Positions 1 to 6,494 of a stretch of 6,759 nucleotides of DNA are shown here, piece by piece. A program made the position numbers and the translations under genes. The stretch lies in NCBI GenBank assembly GCA_002371335.1, contig DFHP01000122.1, forward strand, positions 1 to 6,759. Direction: 5' to 3'. A model generated the notes under the pieces. The model did no database searches. It worked only from the letters and a program-made list of their open reading frames with translations, and was not told where the DNA came from. Positions within the stretch are counted from its first letter, which is position 1. Each line of letters begins with the position of its first letter. The DNA is from Eubacterium sp. UBA3720. GTDB taxonomy: Bacteria > Bacillota > Clostridia > Lachnospirales > Lachnospiraceae.

Positions 1-2643
1 CCGACGTTGGTAGAAGGAGCGCATCTTGTTAAGGATTCGCTTCGCTGCGGAGACTGGGCCGATTATGATGATGAGCCGTACTTTGCGTATTACGACACAT
101 CTATTCAGGAACTGTTCACAATAGAATACGAATTAAGTGACGGGACGACCGGTGAGTGGGTCTATTCATCGAACGAGCCCACCTATATTGTCGGTGATTC
201 CGAGGTTACCATAGAATTCGACAGCGAGTCAGCGGTCGTCGGAACCAATACGGCTGTCATGATTATTGACGGCGTTGAAAAAACGATTGAGTTCGAGATC
301 ATTGAACTTCCGGATCTTGAATCCTTCACCATAGAACAAAATCCGAATGCGAAAAGCATGCTGATCGGCTGGGAAGCCAACGGCTTCTGGGATACTGATG
401 ATGAAGACGTTGAGTATTTCTTCTTTTATACGAATTTCCTTATGAGCCAGTTTGTGATCCACGCCACCTATGCAGACGGACATACAATAGACTGGGAGTA
501 TGATTCTGAAGAGGAAAATGACGATCTTGACGAAAAATATCCGATCACAATTGAAAGCTATTATAATGAAGAGGACGCGGTTCTTCTTGATATCAGAGTG
601 GGAGAATTTGAAGATTCAATTGAATTAGCGACGGCAACGTTTGAGGAAGTTTCAAGCGGAGCAATCACGGATACCATAGATTTCAGTATTGATGGCGAGG
701 ATGGTTATACTGTCTACACCTTCACGGCGCCTCAGGATGGACGCTACGATCTTTCTGTCGTCTCAAAATATGGGGTCAGCTTGTACGTATTTGACGAATC
801 AAGTCATAGGGTAGATACTGAAGAAACATTCTACCAGAGGGACGGTTATACCGAAACACTGAAGTGTACCGGCGGACAGGATTATTATTTCCTTGTGGAA
901 AATTATGATGAATCCGATCATGTGAGCGGAACACTGAGCGTACAAAAACATGTCAGTGTCATCGATTTTGCGGCTGTAAATGATGGTTTCACACCGACGA
1001 TCGGCAGTGAAGTACAGGGGGATTACGACGAAGGTGACCCGTCGACATTCCTTTTCTATGACACTTATATTGCCAGGGCTTTCACGATTCATCTTGCCTA
1101 TGACGACGGGACAACAGATGTCTGGCGTTACGATGATGCTAAGAGCATGAGTGTCCGGAACAACTACATTTATTTCAGCCAGATCACCGATCCTCCATAT
1201 GGGAAGGAGAAAGGCGTCGTTAGAATCAAAATAGGAAATATTACCCGGACAACGGAGTTTAAAGTTAATAGAACGAACCCGAAAGTGAAGTCGCTTGCCG
1301 TAACGCAGACCAATCCCCTGTACGCCGGATTTGACGCGAATTGGACGACCGGAGATGGGGGCAGCGAATATCTGAAGCCTTATCCAAAGCCGCTTTTTTC
1401 CTGTCTGGAAATTATAGCGACATACGAGGACGACACAGTTGTCATACAAAAATATAATAAAGACAAAGGTTGTCTGGAAATCACGAAGACAGGCGTAGAT
1501 AGCCCAGAAGAGTATGAAAATGAATTGTCTTTTCGTATGTTGGAGCCCGGTTCTTGGGGAATAGATTTCGACGATACGTTCTGGGTAAATTATGAGTGCG
1601 TTGATCAACCGTCATGGAAAATCGGGGAGTCGAACACGCTGAAGATAACCGTCGGCGGGAAGACAGCCACAACGAAGATTACTATCAGGGATATGCTTTC
1701 GGGTATCGAAGCCGACAGGCTTCCGTCGACAAAGGTGATGAAGAATAGGACTCCATTTACCGCTGAGCAGGAAAATGACTATGAGTATGCCTTTGTCATA
1801 AAGGCGCCCGGTACCGGTAAGTATTCCTTCCGTGTAGAAACGGAAGCTGCAGACCAGGAGGCATACTTGGGGCTCTTTACGACAGACGGACGTCTTCTGA
1901 TAGACAGTATAGACGATGACGGCGTCCTCATAAGCGAACCGATAGGGGTCTCTCTGGAGAAGGATAAGACATATATCCTGCGCTGCGACTATCTCGCATA
2001 TGATGATAATGCCCATGAGGCGACTCTGTGCGTAACCCTCCCGGCGAATGTCGCATGGCCGACACCAACACCGACGCCGACGCCAAAGCCCACTCCGGGG
2101 ACTAAGCTATTCGATGATGTAAAGGATTCGAGCCACCCGTATTACAAGGCGATTTACTGGGCTGCAAATAAAGGCATTACGAAAGGCTACGAAGGCACGA
2201 ACATTTTTGGCATCAATGACAGCTGCACGCGCGGCCAGGCGGTCATGTTCCTCTGGAGACTTGCCGGCAAGCCGGCCCCGAAAGCGGTCTCGAAATCTCC
2301 GTTCAAGGATGTTGCGAAAAACCATACGTTCTATAAAGCAATCCTCTGGGCTTCCCAGAAGGGCATAACCAAGGGCTATCCGGACGGGACATTCGGCATC
2401 AACGGTACGTGCACAAGAGGTCAGATTGCGACATTTATCTGGCGGTATAAAGGCTCTCCGGCGCCGAAGACAACAAAGAGCCCGTTCAAGGACAAGATCA
2501 CGAAGGCCTATCTGAAAGCGGTCCTGTGGGCTGCGGAAAACGGCATCACGTATGGGTATTCTGATAAGACATTCAGAGATACTGAAAACTGCACGAGAGG
2601 TCAGATCGTCACGTTCCTGTATAGGGTGAATAATCTGAAGTGA
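1..2643 (+). CDS. Large secreted multidomain surface protein with Ig-like and PPC-like modules and three C-terminal SLH repeats (5' partial)
   Basis: The frame is open from the first base to TGA at 2641-2643, giving about 880 codons. There is no signal peptide and no ribosome site ahead of the first possible start (TTG at 7), so the gene very likely begins upstream. Reading along the protein, two degenerate Ig-like repeats (about nt 40-306 and 316-636) are followed by a PPC-like beta-sandwich (about 652-951), two more Ig-like repeats (about 955-1269 and 1282-1692), a second PPC-like module (about 1708-2043), a Pro-Thr linker and three SLH repeats. The Ig-like units share an aromatic 'EYFxYY' stretch and a 'Y-x-DGTT-x-x-W-x-Y' signature. 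The body is very acidic, with many Asp/Glu runs. SLH repeats are known to hold proteins non-covalently to secondary cell-wall polymers, so the protein should sit outside the cell as an S-layer-like, adhesin or enzyme-scaffold protein. No catalytic domain is visible in this part; one could lie upstream. A terminator separates it from the polysaccharide genes that follow. Confidence 0.9.
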   Translation, partial: PTLVEGAHLVKDSLRCGDWADYDDEPYFAYYDTSIQELFTIEYELSDGTTGEWVYSSNEPTYIVGDSEVTIEFDSESAVVGTNTAVMIIDGVEKTIEFEIIELPDLESFTIEQNPNAKSMLIGWEANGFWDTDDEDVEYFFFYTNFLMSQFVIHATYADGHTIDWEYDSEEENDDLDEKYPITIESYYNEEDAVLLDIRVGEFEDSIELATATFEEVSSGAITDTIDFSIDGEDGYTVYTFTAPQDGRYDLSVVSKYGVSLYVFDESSHRVDTEETFYQRDGYTETLKCTGGQDYYFLVENYDESDHVSGTLSVQKHVSVIDFAAVNDGFTPTIGSEVQGDYDEGDPSTFLFYDTYIARAFTIHLAYDDGTTDVWRYDDAKSMSVRNNYIYFSQITDPPYGKEKGVVRIKIGNITRTTEFKVNRTNPKVKSLAVTQTNPLYAGFDANWTTGDGGSEYLKPYPKPLFSCLEIIATYEDDTVVIQKYNKDKGCLEITKTGVDSPEEYENELSFRMLEPGSWGIDFDDTFWVNYECVDQPSWKIGESNTLKITVGGKTATTKITIRDMLSGIEADRLPSTKVMKNRTPFTAEQENDYEYAFVIKAPGTGKYSFRVETEAADQEAYLGLFTTDGRLLIDSIDDDGVLISEPIGVSLEKDKTYILRCDYLAYDDNAHEATLCVTLPANVAWPTPTPTPTPKPTPGTKLFDDVKDSSHPYYKAIYWAANKGITKGYEGTNIFGINDSCTRGQAVMFLWRLAGKPAPKAVSKSPFKDVAKNHTFYKAILWASQKGITKGYPDGTFGINGTCTRGQIATFIWRYKGSPAPKTTKSPFKDKITKAYLKAVLWAAENGITYGYSDKTFRDTENCTRGQIVTFLYRVNNLK
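2059..2106 (+). repeat. Pro-Thr linker (coding micro-repeat)
   Basis: A run of CCN-ACN codons encodes alternating Pro and Thr, ending in Lys-Pro-Thr-Pro-Gly. It joins the last PPC-like module to the SLH anchor. Such linkers are typical flexible, often glycosylated spacers in surface proteins of Gram-positive bacteria. The short repeat (ccgacg/ccgaca) could vary in copy number between strains. Confidence 0.8.
2107..2628 (+). repeat. Three tandem SLH repeats with a 'CTRGQ' variant motif
   Basis: Three units of about 50 residues lie at roughly nt 2107-2262, 2299-2448 and 2479-2628. Each reads approximately 'F-[DK]-D-...-Y-x-x-A-[IV]-x-WA-x-x-x-GIT-x-GY-...-F-...-CTRGQ-...-F-[LI]-[WY]-R'. The first two have 'FKDV'- or 'FDDV'-type openings. 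The classical SLH motif is TRAE; here all three have TRGQ preceded by a conserved Cys. The Arg of the motif is kept and the Glu is lost in every copy. The expected role is cell-wall anchoring. The domain assignment is firm; the polymer it binds is unknown. Confidence 0.88.
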
Positions 2644-2682
2644 TAAAAAACAACAGTTTTATGGAATTGCGCGGCATAGCCG

Positions 2683-2720
2683 AAACGAGTAGGGGAATTC
2701 CTTTCCTCTACTCGTTTTTT
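2683..2720 (+). terminator. Rho-independent terminator after the SLH protein gene
   Basis: The arm at 2683-2697 pairs with 2703-2717, giving about 15 pairs including one G-T wobble (2693:2707). The loop is five bases (TTCCT, 2698-2702). The 3' arm runs into TTTTTT at 2715-2720. It lies about 40 nt after the SLH gene's stop codon. Only the + strand side has a clean T-tract, although A-rich bases at 2683-2685 make weak bidirectional action conceivable. Confidence 0.9.
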
Positions 2721-2750
2721 GAGATTGGCTTTCTTTATAGCTTTCATAAA

Positions 2751-2779
2751 TAGACTTTTATCAAAAACCGTGCTAGAAT
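2751..2779 (+). promoter_or_regulatory. Sigma-A-like promoter for the polysaccharide operon
   Basis: TAGACT (2751-2756; T-GAC shared with TTGACA) and TAGAAT (2774-2779; five of six match TATAAT) are separated by exactly 17 bases. TG at 2771-2772 gives an extended -10 element. A perfect TATAAT overlaps at 2779-2784 but has no good -35 at the right distance. Transcription would start near 2786, leaving a leader of about 95 nt before the preferred start codon at 2882. The stretch between the terminator and 2882 shows no gene and no recognisable riboswitch. Confidence 0.6.
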
Positions 2780-2866
2780 ATAATAATTTATAATTAAGAG
2801 GGGCTATTTAGACGATATAGACTGTGTAAGGATAGAAATAAGATGTATATCGGCCTTCTTGGAAAT

Positions 2867-2872
2867 AAGGAG
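2867..2872 (+). promoter_or_regulatory. Shine-Dalgarno site (AAGGAG) that decides the sugar transferase start
   Basis: AAGGAG lies 9 nt before ATG 2882. The earlier in-frame ATG at 2843 has only a shorter AAGGA (2828-2832), 10 nt upstream. Starting at 2882 also gives the family's usual opening, a short basic/aromatic segment (YEKYIKRSIDF) just ahead of the membrane hairpin. Confidence 0.7.
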
Positions 2873-2881
2873 AACCCGGAT

Positions 2882-3526
2882 ATGGTTCAGAGAAAATTAT
2901 CTTTCTACGAGAAGTATATTAAGCGCAGCATTGACTTTTGCGGTGCCGTAGCAGCTTTGGCCGTTATGGCAGTCCCTATGGCGATAACAGCAGTTGCCGT
3001 TCGGGTAAAGCTCGGGAAACCGGTACTATACAGCGCTGTCCGTATCGGTATGGGTGAAAAGCCTTTCAGGATGTACAAATTCAGGAGCATGACAAACGAA
3101 AAAGATGAGAATGGAAAACTCTTGCCGGATGCGGAACGCATGACCAGGTTTGGAAACTTCTTGCGAAGCACCAGTCTAGACGAACTTCCGGAGCTTTTTT
3201 CAATACTCAAAGGAGATATGGCATTCATCGGTCCGCGTCCGATGCCGGTATCATATTTACCGTATATCTCTGAGGAAGAGAGTATTCGTCATACATGCCG
3301 CGGTGGTATGTCCGGTCTTGCACAGGTCAACGGACGCACCAATATCACGTGGGACCAAAAATTTGCTTATGACGTCGAATATGTAGAAAACATGTCCTTT
3401 AAGCAGGATCTAAAACTGTTCTTTACAACAATTAAGAAGGTCTTTGAGCGGGATGATGTAGGTGTACCGGATAAGGGGTTTAATGTAGATTTATTCTCGA
3501 TCCGGGAAAAACAAAGAGAAATATAA
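2882..3526 (+). CDS. Monotopic phosphoglycosyl transferase (bacterial sugar transferase, WcaJ/PglC-like short form)
   Basis: 214 residues from ATG 2882; an in-frame ATG at 2843 would add 13. The protein belongs to the bacterial sugar transferase family, which moves a sugar 1-phosphate from a UDP-sugar to undecaprenyl phosphate on the inner face of the membrane, the first committed step of a polysaccharide or glycan. In order it shows a basic start (YEKYIKR, residues 9-15), a hydrophobic re-entrant hairpin with a central Pro (about 19-41, Pro32), 'KPVLYSAVRIG', 'FRMYKFRSM' (62-70), the catalytic Asp-Glu pair in 'TSLDELPEL' (Asp100, Glu101), 'IGPRP' (116-120) and 'GLAQVNGR' (145-152). The length fits the short PglC-like class without the extra N-terminal membrane domain of WcaJ. 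All key residues are present, so it should be active. The sugar cannot be told from sequence. It is the first gene of the operon and lies 24 nt upstream of the broken ATP-grasp gene. Confidence 0.92.
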   Translation: MVQRKLSFYEKYIKRSIDFCGAVAALAVMAVPMAITAVAVRVKLGKPVLYSAVRIGMGEKPFRMYKFRSMTNEKDENGKLLPDAERMTRFGNFLRSTSLDELPELFSILKGDMAFIGPRPMPVSYLPYISEEESIRHTCRGGMSGLAQVNGRTNITWDQKFAYDVEYVENMSFKQDLKLFFTTIKKVFERDDVGVPDKGFNVDLFSIREKQREI

Positions 3527-3537
3527 TTAGTGAATAT

Positions 3538-3542
3538 GAGGA
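3538..3542 (+). promoter_or_regulatory. Ribosome binding site (GAGGA) for the ATP-grasp remnant
   Basis: GAGGA ends 8 nt before ATG 3551. This supports 3551 over the upstream in-frame GTG 3530 and ATG 3536, which have only a weak purine run ahead of them. Confidence 0.55.
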
Positions 3543-3550
3543 ATTGCGAT

Positions 3551-3958
3551 ATGATAACAAATATGGTTCGGAAATACAATGATTACTGTCAGGCACATTT
3601 CGGGAAAAATGTTTCACTTTGTACAAAGATCATTCATACAATTATTGGCGTTGCGGACTATGTTCTTCTTGGGAGTACAGTGACTGATTATTTTGAATTG
3701 ACCTTTTATAAGAAGAGTTTTTCCGAAAAGCGAAAATATATGACGTTTCGAGATTCCAATCATTTTGCGAAGGCTTTCGATGACCTGGAGGAGGGCTGGA
3801 GACTTTCCAAAAAAACAGAGCTTATGAAGTGGCTTGAAAAGTATCTGCATCGCAAGCAAATCAATACGACGAAAATGAACATGAAGGAGTTTACGGCATT
3901 TGTAAACAGTACCCCTGTTTTTTTGTTCAAACCTTCAACTGGTCATCGCTGCAGGTGA
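3551..3958 (+). CDS. N-terminal fragment of the broken ATP-grasp protein
   Basis: 135 residues from ATG 3551; longer in-frame starts exist at GTG 3530 and ATG 3536. It holds the basic, helical N-terminal region and the first strand of the ATP-grasp fold, ending 'FKPSTGHRCR', where the last few residues are probably out-of-frame noise after the deletion point. With no ATP-binding centre it cannot be a working ligase by itself. It may still be translated, because its ribosome site is intact. Confidence 0.6.
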   Translation: MITNMVRKYNDYCQAHFGKNVSLCTKIIHTIIGVADYVLLGSTVTDYFELTFYKKSFSEKRKYMTFRDSNHFAKAFDDLEEGWRLSKKTELMKWLEKYLHRKQINTTKMNMKEFTAFVNSTPVFLFKPSTGHRCR

Positions 3959-3962
3959 AGAT

Positions 3963-4244
3963 ATGTATGGTAAAAGATATGCTTACCATCCGTACACAAA
4001 TGAGCAAATCGTCGGTTTTAAAATTCCTAACTGGGAAGCTGTGATTGCTACCGTGATAGAAGCAGCGAAAGAGGCTCCGATCGCATATATCGGATGGGAT
4101 GTAGCTATTCGTGATATTGACTGCGTCATAATTGAAGCAAATTACAGACCAATGGTGAATGTGGTTCAAATTGCAGGCGGCGGTGGAAAAAAAGCGTTAT
4201 TTAATAGTTATCTACGAGAAAAACAAAGAGCGGAACAAAAATGA
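3963..4244 (+). CDS. C-terminal fragment of the broken ATP-grasp protein
   Basis: 93 residues from ATG 3963. The homologous frame extends upstream to at least GGT 3954 ('GEDMYGKRY'), which shows that this ATG is internal to the ancestral protein. The segment keeps 'YHPYTNEQIVGFKIPNW', 'YIGWDVAIRDID' and 'VIIEANYRP'; the last holds the family's metal-binding Glu/Asn pair. Stop codon TGA 3956-3958 of the left fragment is only 4 nt before this ATG, and AGGTGA (3953-3958) resembles a ribosome site, so ribosomes ending the left fragment could restart here. Its own stop overlaps the start of the next gene as ATGA (4241-4244), keeping coupling to the intact ligase. Confidence 0.55.
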   Translation: MYGKRYAYHPYTNEQIVGFKIPNWEAVIATVIEAAKEAPIAYIGWDVAIRDIDCVIIEANYRPMVNVVQIAGGGGKKALFNSYLREKQRAEQK

Positions 4245-5440
4245 AAAAGTTGATGATTCTTGGCGCCGGACCAAATCAGGTCCCGCTAATCCAGGCTGCG
4301 AAGAAAAAGGGGTACTATACCTATGTATGCGATTACAGTTCATCTGCCCCGGGAGTGGCATTTGCAGATGAACTTTGTCTGGTCAGTATCATGGACAAAG
4401 ACGGTGTCCTACAGGCAGCAAGAGAAAAACAGGTGGACGGTGTTATTTCAAACTCCGAACCGGCCATGCCAATTGTCGCCTATGTTGGGAATTCTCTTGC
4501 TCTTCCGTCCAATTCTGAAGAGACGATCGGATGTATGACGGATAAAGTAAAGTTTCGGAGAATACTTAGCCGGAATAGCTTTCGCGTCCCTGCTTTTGGC
4601 TCGGCCAAAACCCTTGAGGAAGCGAAAGTACTTGCGTGTCAAATCGGGTTTCCTCTCATGATGAAACCCGGAGCCTCCTCTGGCAGCCGAGGTGTAAAAA
4701 AGATAGTAAGCCTGGACAATTTCGACGATTACTTTCATAAGGCGCTGGAAATTTCGCGCACAAAAGAAGTTATTCTGGAAGAGTTTATTGAAAATCAATG
4801 TGCTTATGTGACGGGGGGCGATATTTTTGTTTCCAAGGGGGAAGTCGTTTTCTGGGGATTGATGAGCTGTATCAGAGATCAAGAAAACGCGCCGTTGGTG
4901 CCGATGGGAGAAATATATCCACCGGTGCTGACCTCTGAGCAAATAATGTCAATTAAAAAAGAACTCACAAGAGCAATTACTGTCTTAGGTTTTAAATCTG
5001 GCGCAATCAATGTAGAAATAATGCTGGACGCTCAGGGAAACGTGTTCTTCGTCGAGTTGAATCCGCGCAATGGAGGAAACATGATTCCGGAGGAATTACA
5101 GTTGGTGACTGGATTTGACGTTTTCACTGCGACTGTAACTGCAGCCGTGGGGGATGAGCTTCCGCATATTAATGAAAACATGCAAAACGTTGCGAAAACA
5201 GCTGTCACTTACATGGTCCACACAATGATGCCGGGTGTGTTAAAACGGGTCTCGTTTTCAGATGAGATTTCAAAGAGTATTGTAGGCTATTATCCTGATT
5301 TATTTCCGGGCGATCCGGTTGAGCCATTTTTCAGTGCGGATAAGAAAATTGGCGTATTGATCTTGAAGTTTGGCACGGTAGAGGAACGCAATATGGTGCT
5401 TGAAGGGATAAAAAATCACATATTTGTTGAGATGGAGTGA
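4241..5440 (+). CDS. ATP-grasp ligase, carbamoyl-phosphate-synthase-like
   Basis: 399 residues. ATP-grasp enzymes activate a carboxylate as acyl-phosphate and join it to an amine or other nucleophile. The pre-ATP-grasp domain opens with 'MILGAGPNQVPLIQAA' (5-20), a Rossmann-like glycine turn, and 'YVCDYSSSAPG' (28-38). The ATP lid follows as 'MMKPGASSGSRGV' (140-152, Lys142), then 'VILEEFIE' (177-184). The metal site is 'NVEIMLDAQGNVFFVELNPRNGGN' region residues 257-280, with Glu259, Glu272 and Asn274. About 100 C-terminal residues form a biotin-carboxylase-C-like tail. All expected ligase residues seem present. It is not a continuation of the broken ATP-grasp gene upstream, which belongs to a different subfamily. 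The start at ATG 4241 is fixed by the ATGA overlap with the preceding stop, and no strong ribosome site is seen, so translation is probably coupled. In this context a role in decorating a polysaccharide or its precursor with an amino acid or amide is plausible, but the substrate is unknown. Confidence 0.88.
   Translation: MKKLMILGAGPNQVPLIQAAKKKGYYTYVCDYSSSAPGVAFADELCLVSIMDKDGVLQAAREKQVDGVISNSEPAMPIVAYVGNSLALPSNSEETIGCMTDKVKFRRILSRNSFRVPAFGSAKTLEEAKVLACQIGFPLMMKPGASSGSRGVKKIVSLDNFDDYFHKALEISRTKEVILEEFIENQCAYVTGGDIFVSKGEVVFWGLMSCIRDQENAPLVPMGEIYPPVLTSEQIMSIKKELTRAITVLGFKSGAINVEIMLDAQGNVFFVELNPRNGGNMIPEELQLVTGFDVFTATVTAAVGDELPHINENMQNVAKTAVTYMVHTMMPGVLKRVSFSDEISKSIVGYYPDLFPGDPVEPFFSADKKIGVLILKFGTVEERNMVLEGIKNHIFVEME
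5434..5437 (+). promoter_or_regulatory. Ribosome binding site (GGAG) that decides the aminotransferase start
   Basis: GGAG lies inside the last codons of the ATP-grasp gene, 7 nt before ATG 5445. This favours 5445 over the upstream in-frame TTG at 5424, which would overlap the ligase gene and has no comparable site. Confidence 0.7.
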
Positions 5441-5444
5441 ATTC

Positions 5445-6494
5445 ATGGAAATCGGCAGTGAATTTTGGGATGCTCCATTATCACATAATAATGGTGATTT
5501 CTCGGATGAAAACACTCAGTTTGTTCTTTCCGGACGTACCGCGTTGGAACTTGTAGCGAGAGATCTCATTGCAGAGCGAAAGATTCGCAGTGTTTGTCTT
5601 CCGGCATACTGTTGCGATTCAATGATTTTTCCTTTTGAACATCTAAATCTGGAGATTAAGTTTTACGATATACAACCCTCGGAAGCTGGTGTCAAACGAA
5701 TCATACCAAAAAACCATGGTTGTGATGCCGTGCTGCTTTTAGACTATTTCGGTTTTTCCCAATCGGAAACAACGCTGCTCGCCGAACAGGAGCATAAACA
5801 CGGTACAGCAGTGATTTTGGACCAAGTTCAATCGTTGTATTCTGAGAGTGACGCGATTCAATATGCAGATTATAGTACTATAAGTTGGCGTAAATGGTTT
5901 TTCTCTTGCGCTGCTGCCGCAAAAAAACTAAACGGAGACTGGACAGTACGGCCTTCCCTGCCCGGCAATGCAGAATATATCCACCTGCGCAACATGGCGG
6001 CAAAACAAAAAGCCGCCTATATCCATAAGGGGGAAGGAGAAAAACAGGAGTTTCTGAATAAATATTCGCAAGCAGAAGTGCTTTTGGACAGGGATTATAC
6101 AGATTATGCTGCCGATCCGCAGAGCATGGACGATGTTTTTCATTTGGATGTTCCGTTTTTGAAAAAACGTCGCCGTGAAAACGCGAAAATCATTTATGAT
6201 GTACTACAATCACTTGAAGATGACCGTATTCGACCGTTGTTTTCACATTATAGTGAAACAGATACACCTCTTTTTGTGCCGGTTCTTGTCTCTCCGGATA
6301 TCCGCACGGATCTGCGCACATATTTGATTCAAAACCAGGTCTACTGCCCGATTCACTGGACTGACGCACATACCGGAGGCGGAGGAACGCTCTATGCGCA
6401 AGAACTGTCTCTGGTCTGTGACCAGCGGTATACAATTGAAGATATGGAACGAGAAATGAACCTTATCAAGGATTACTTTTCACTCCTTGTATAA
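5445..6494 (+). CDS. PLP-dependent aminotransferase-like protein (DegT/fold type I)
   Basis: 349 residues from ATG 5445, only 4 nt after the ligase stop. The layout fits fold-type-I PLP enzymes related to the DegT/DnrJ/EryC1 group: phosphate-binding turn 'LSGRTALEL' (28-36), 'VCLPAYCCDSM' (50-60), 'LLLDYFGF' (97-104), the cofactor-ring Asp in 'VILDQVQS' (Asp126), and 'SWRKWFF' (147-153), whose Lys150 is the likely Schiff-base lysine. The C-terminal lobe has 'YCPIHWTD' and 'LSLVCDQRY', matching the family's usual closing 'P.HW' and 'LslpiDqRY'. After Lys150 the usual Gly-rich 'pdGG' turn is replaced by an Ala-rich stretch, 'CAAAAKKLNG', which is odd. Related enzymes make amino sugars on nucleotide-sugars, but this branch is often uncharacterised, and amino-acid or amine formation for the neighbouring ligase is another possibility. 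Function beyond PLP binding is inferred. Confidence 0.8.
   Translation: MEIGSEFWDAPLSHNNGDFSDENTQFVLSGRTALELVARDLIAERKIRSVCLPAYCCDSMIFPFEHLNLEIKFYDIQPSEAGVKRIIPKNHGCDAVLLLDYFGFSQSETTLLAEQEHKHGTAVILDQVQSLYSESDAIQYADYSTISWRKWFFSCAAAAKKLNGDWTVRPSLPGNAEYIHLRNMAAKQKAAYIHKGEGEKQEFLNKYSQAEVLLDRDYTDYAADPQSMDDVFHLDVPFLKKRRRENAKIIYDVLQSLEDDRIRPLFSHYSETDTPLFVPVLVSPDIRTDLRTYLIQNQVYCPIHWTDAHTGGGGTLYAQELSLVCDQRYTIEDMEREMNLIKDYFSLLV

Larger units (their letters stand above)
3551..4244 (+). pseudogene. Broken sugar-transfer associated ATP-grasp gene (ATPgrasp_ST-like) with an internal deletion and frame change
   Basis: The left part (frame of 3551) runs through 'DYFELTFYKKSF', 'MTFRDSNHFAKAFDD' and 'TPVFLFKPSTG', then stops at TGA 3956-3958. 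'KPSTG' is where the family's ATP-binding 'KP..G..G.G' strand should continue. The right part, in a different frame, resumes with 'GEDMYGKRYAYHP', 'GFKIPNW', 'IGWDVAI' and 'IIEANYRP', the usual C-terminal third. Intact members run to a little over 300 residues, so I estimate that some 120-140 residues are absent: the central ATP-grasp domain with its ATP and metal contacts. The junction lies within about 3939-3956. Because a large block is gone, this is not a simple sequencing slip. The family usually sits beside bacterial sugar transferases, as here. Upstream spacing and the ATGA overlap with the next gene are preserved, which suggests a recent loss. Family membership rests on recalled motifs, not on a search. 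Confidence 0.78.

Noticed and set aside
799..1608. Long antisense open frame (269 codons) opposite the surface protein gene
   Set aside because: The opposite strand encodes a convincing modular protein throughout. The antisense product has no recognisable domain, and such frames arise from codon bias.
1612..2016. Antisense open frame of 134 codons under the fourth Ig-like repeat and second PPC-like module
   Set aside because: It is a shadow of the sense gene, with no ribosome site or family resemblance.
2786..2866. Possible riboswitch or attenuator in the leader of the glycan operon
   Set aside because: The leader is short and AT-rich; I found no convincing long stem, T-tract or known aptamer core.
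3506..4230. 13-base direct repeat GAAAAACAAAGAG at 3506-3518 and 4218-4230
   Set aside because: Both copies encode Arg-Glu-Lys-Gln-Arg near gene ends, and a similar REKQ stretch recurs near 4420. It is most simply coincidence, and neither copy lies at the deletion junction.
4159..4371. Sense-strand open frame bridging the ATP-grasp remnant and the ligase gene
   Set aside because: It lies out of frame across two supported coding segments, and its protein is a shifted reading of them.
4448..4942. Antisense open frame of 164 codons opposite the ATP-grasp ligase
   Set aside because: The sense strand has all ATP-grasp motifs in this interval, and the antisense product resembles nothing.
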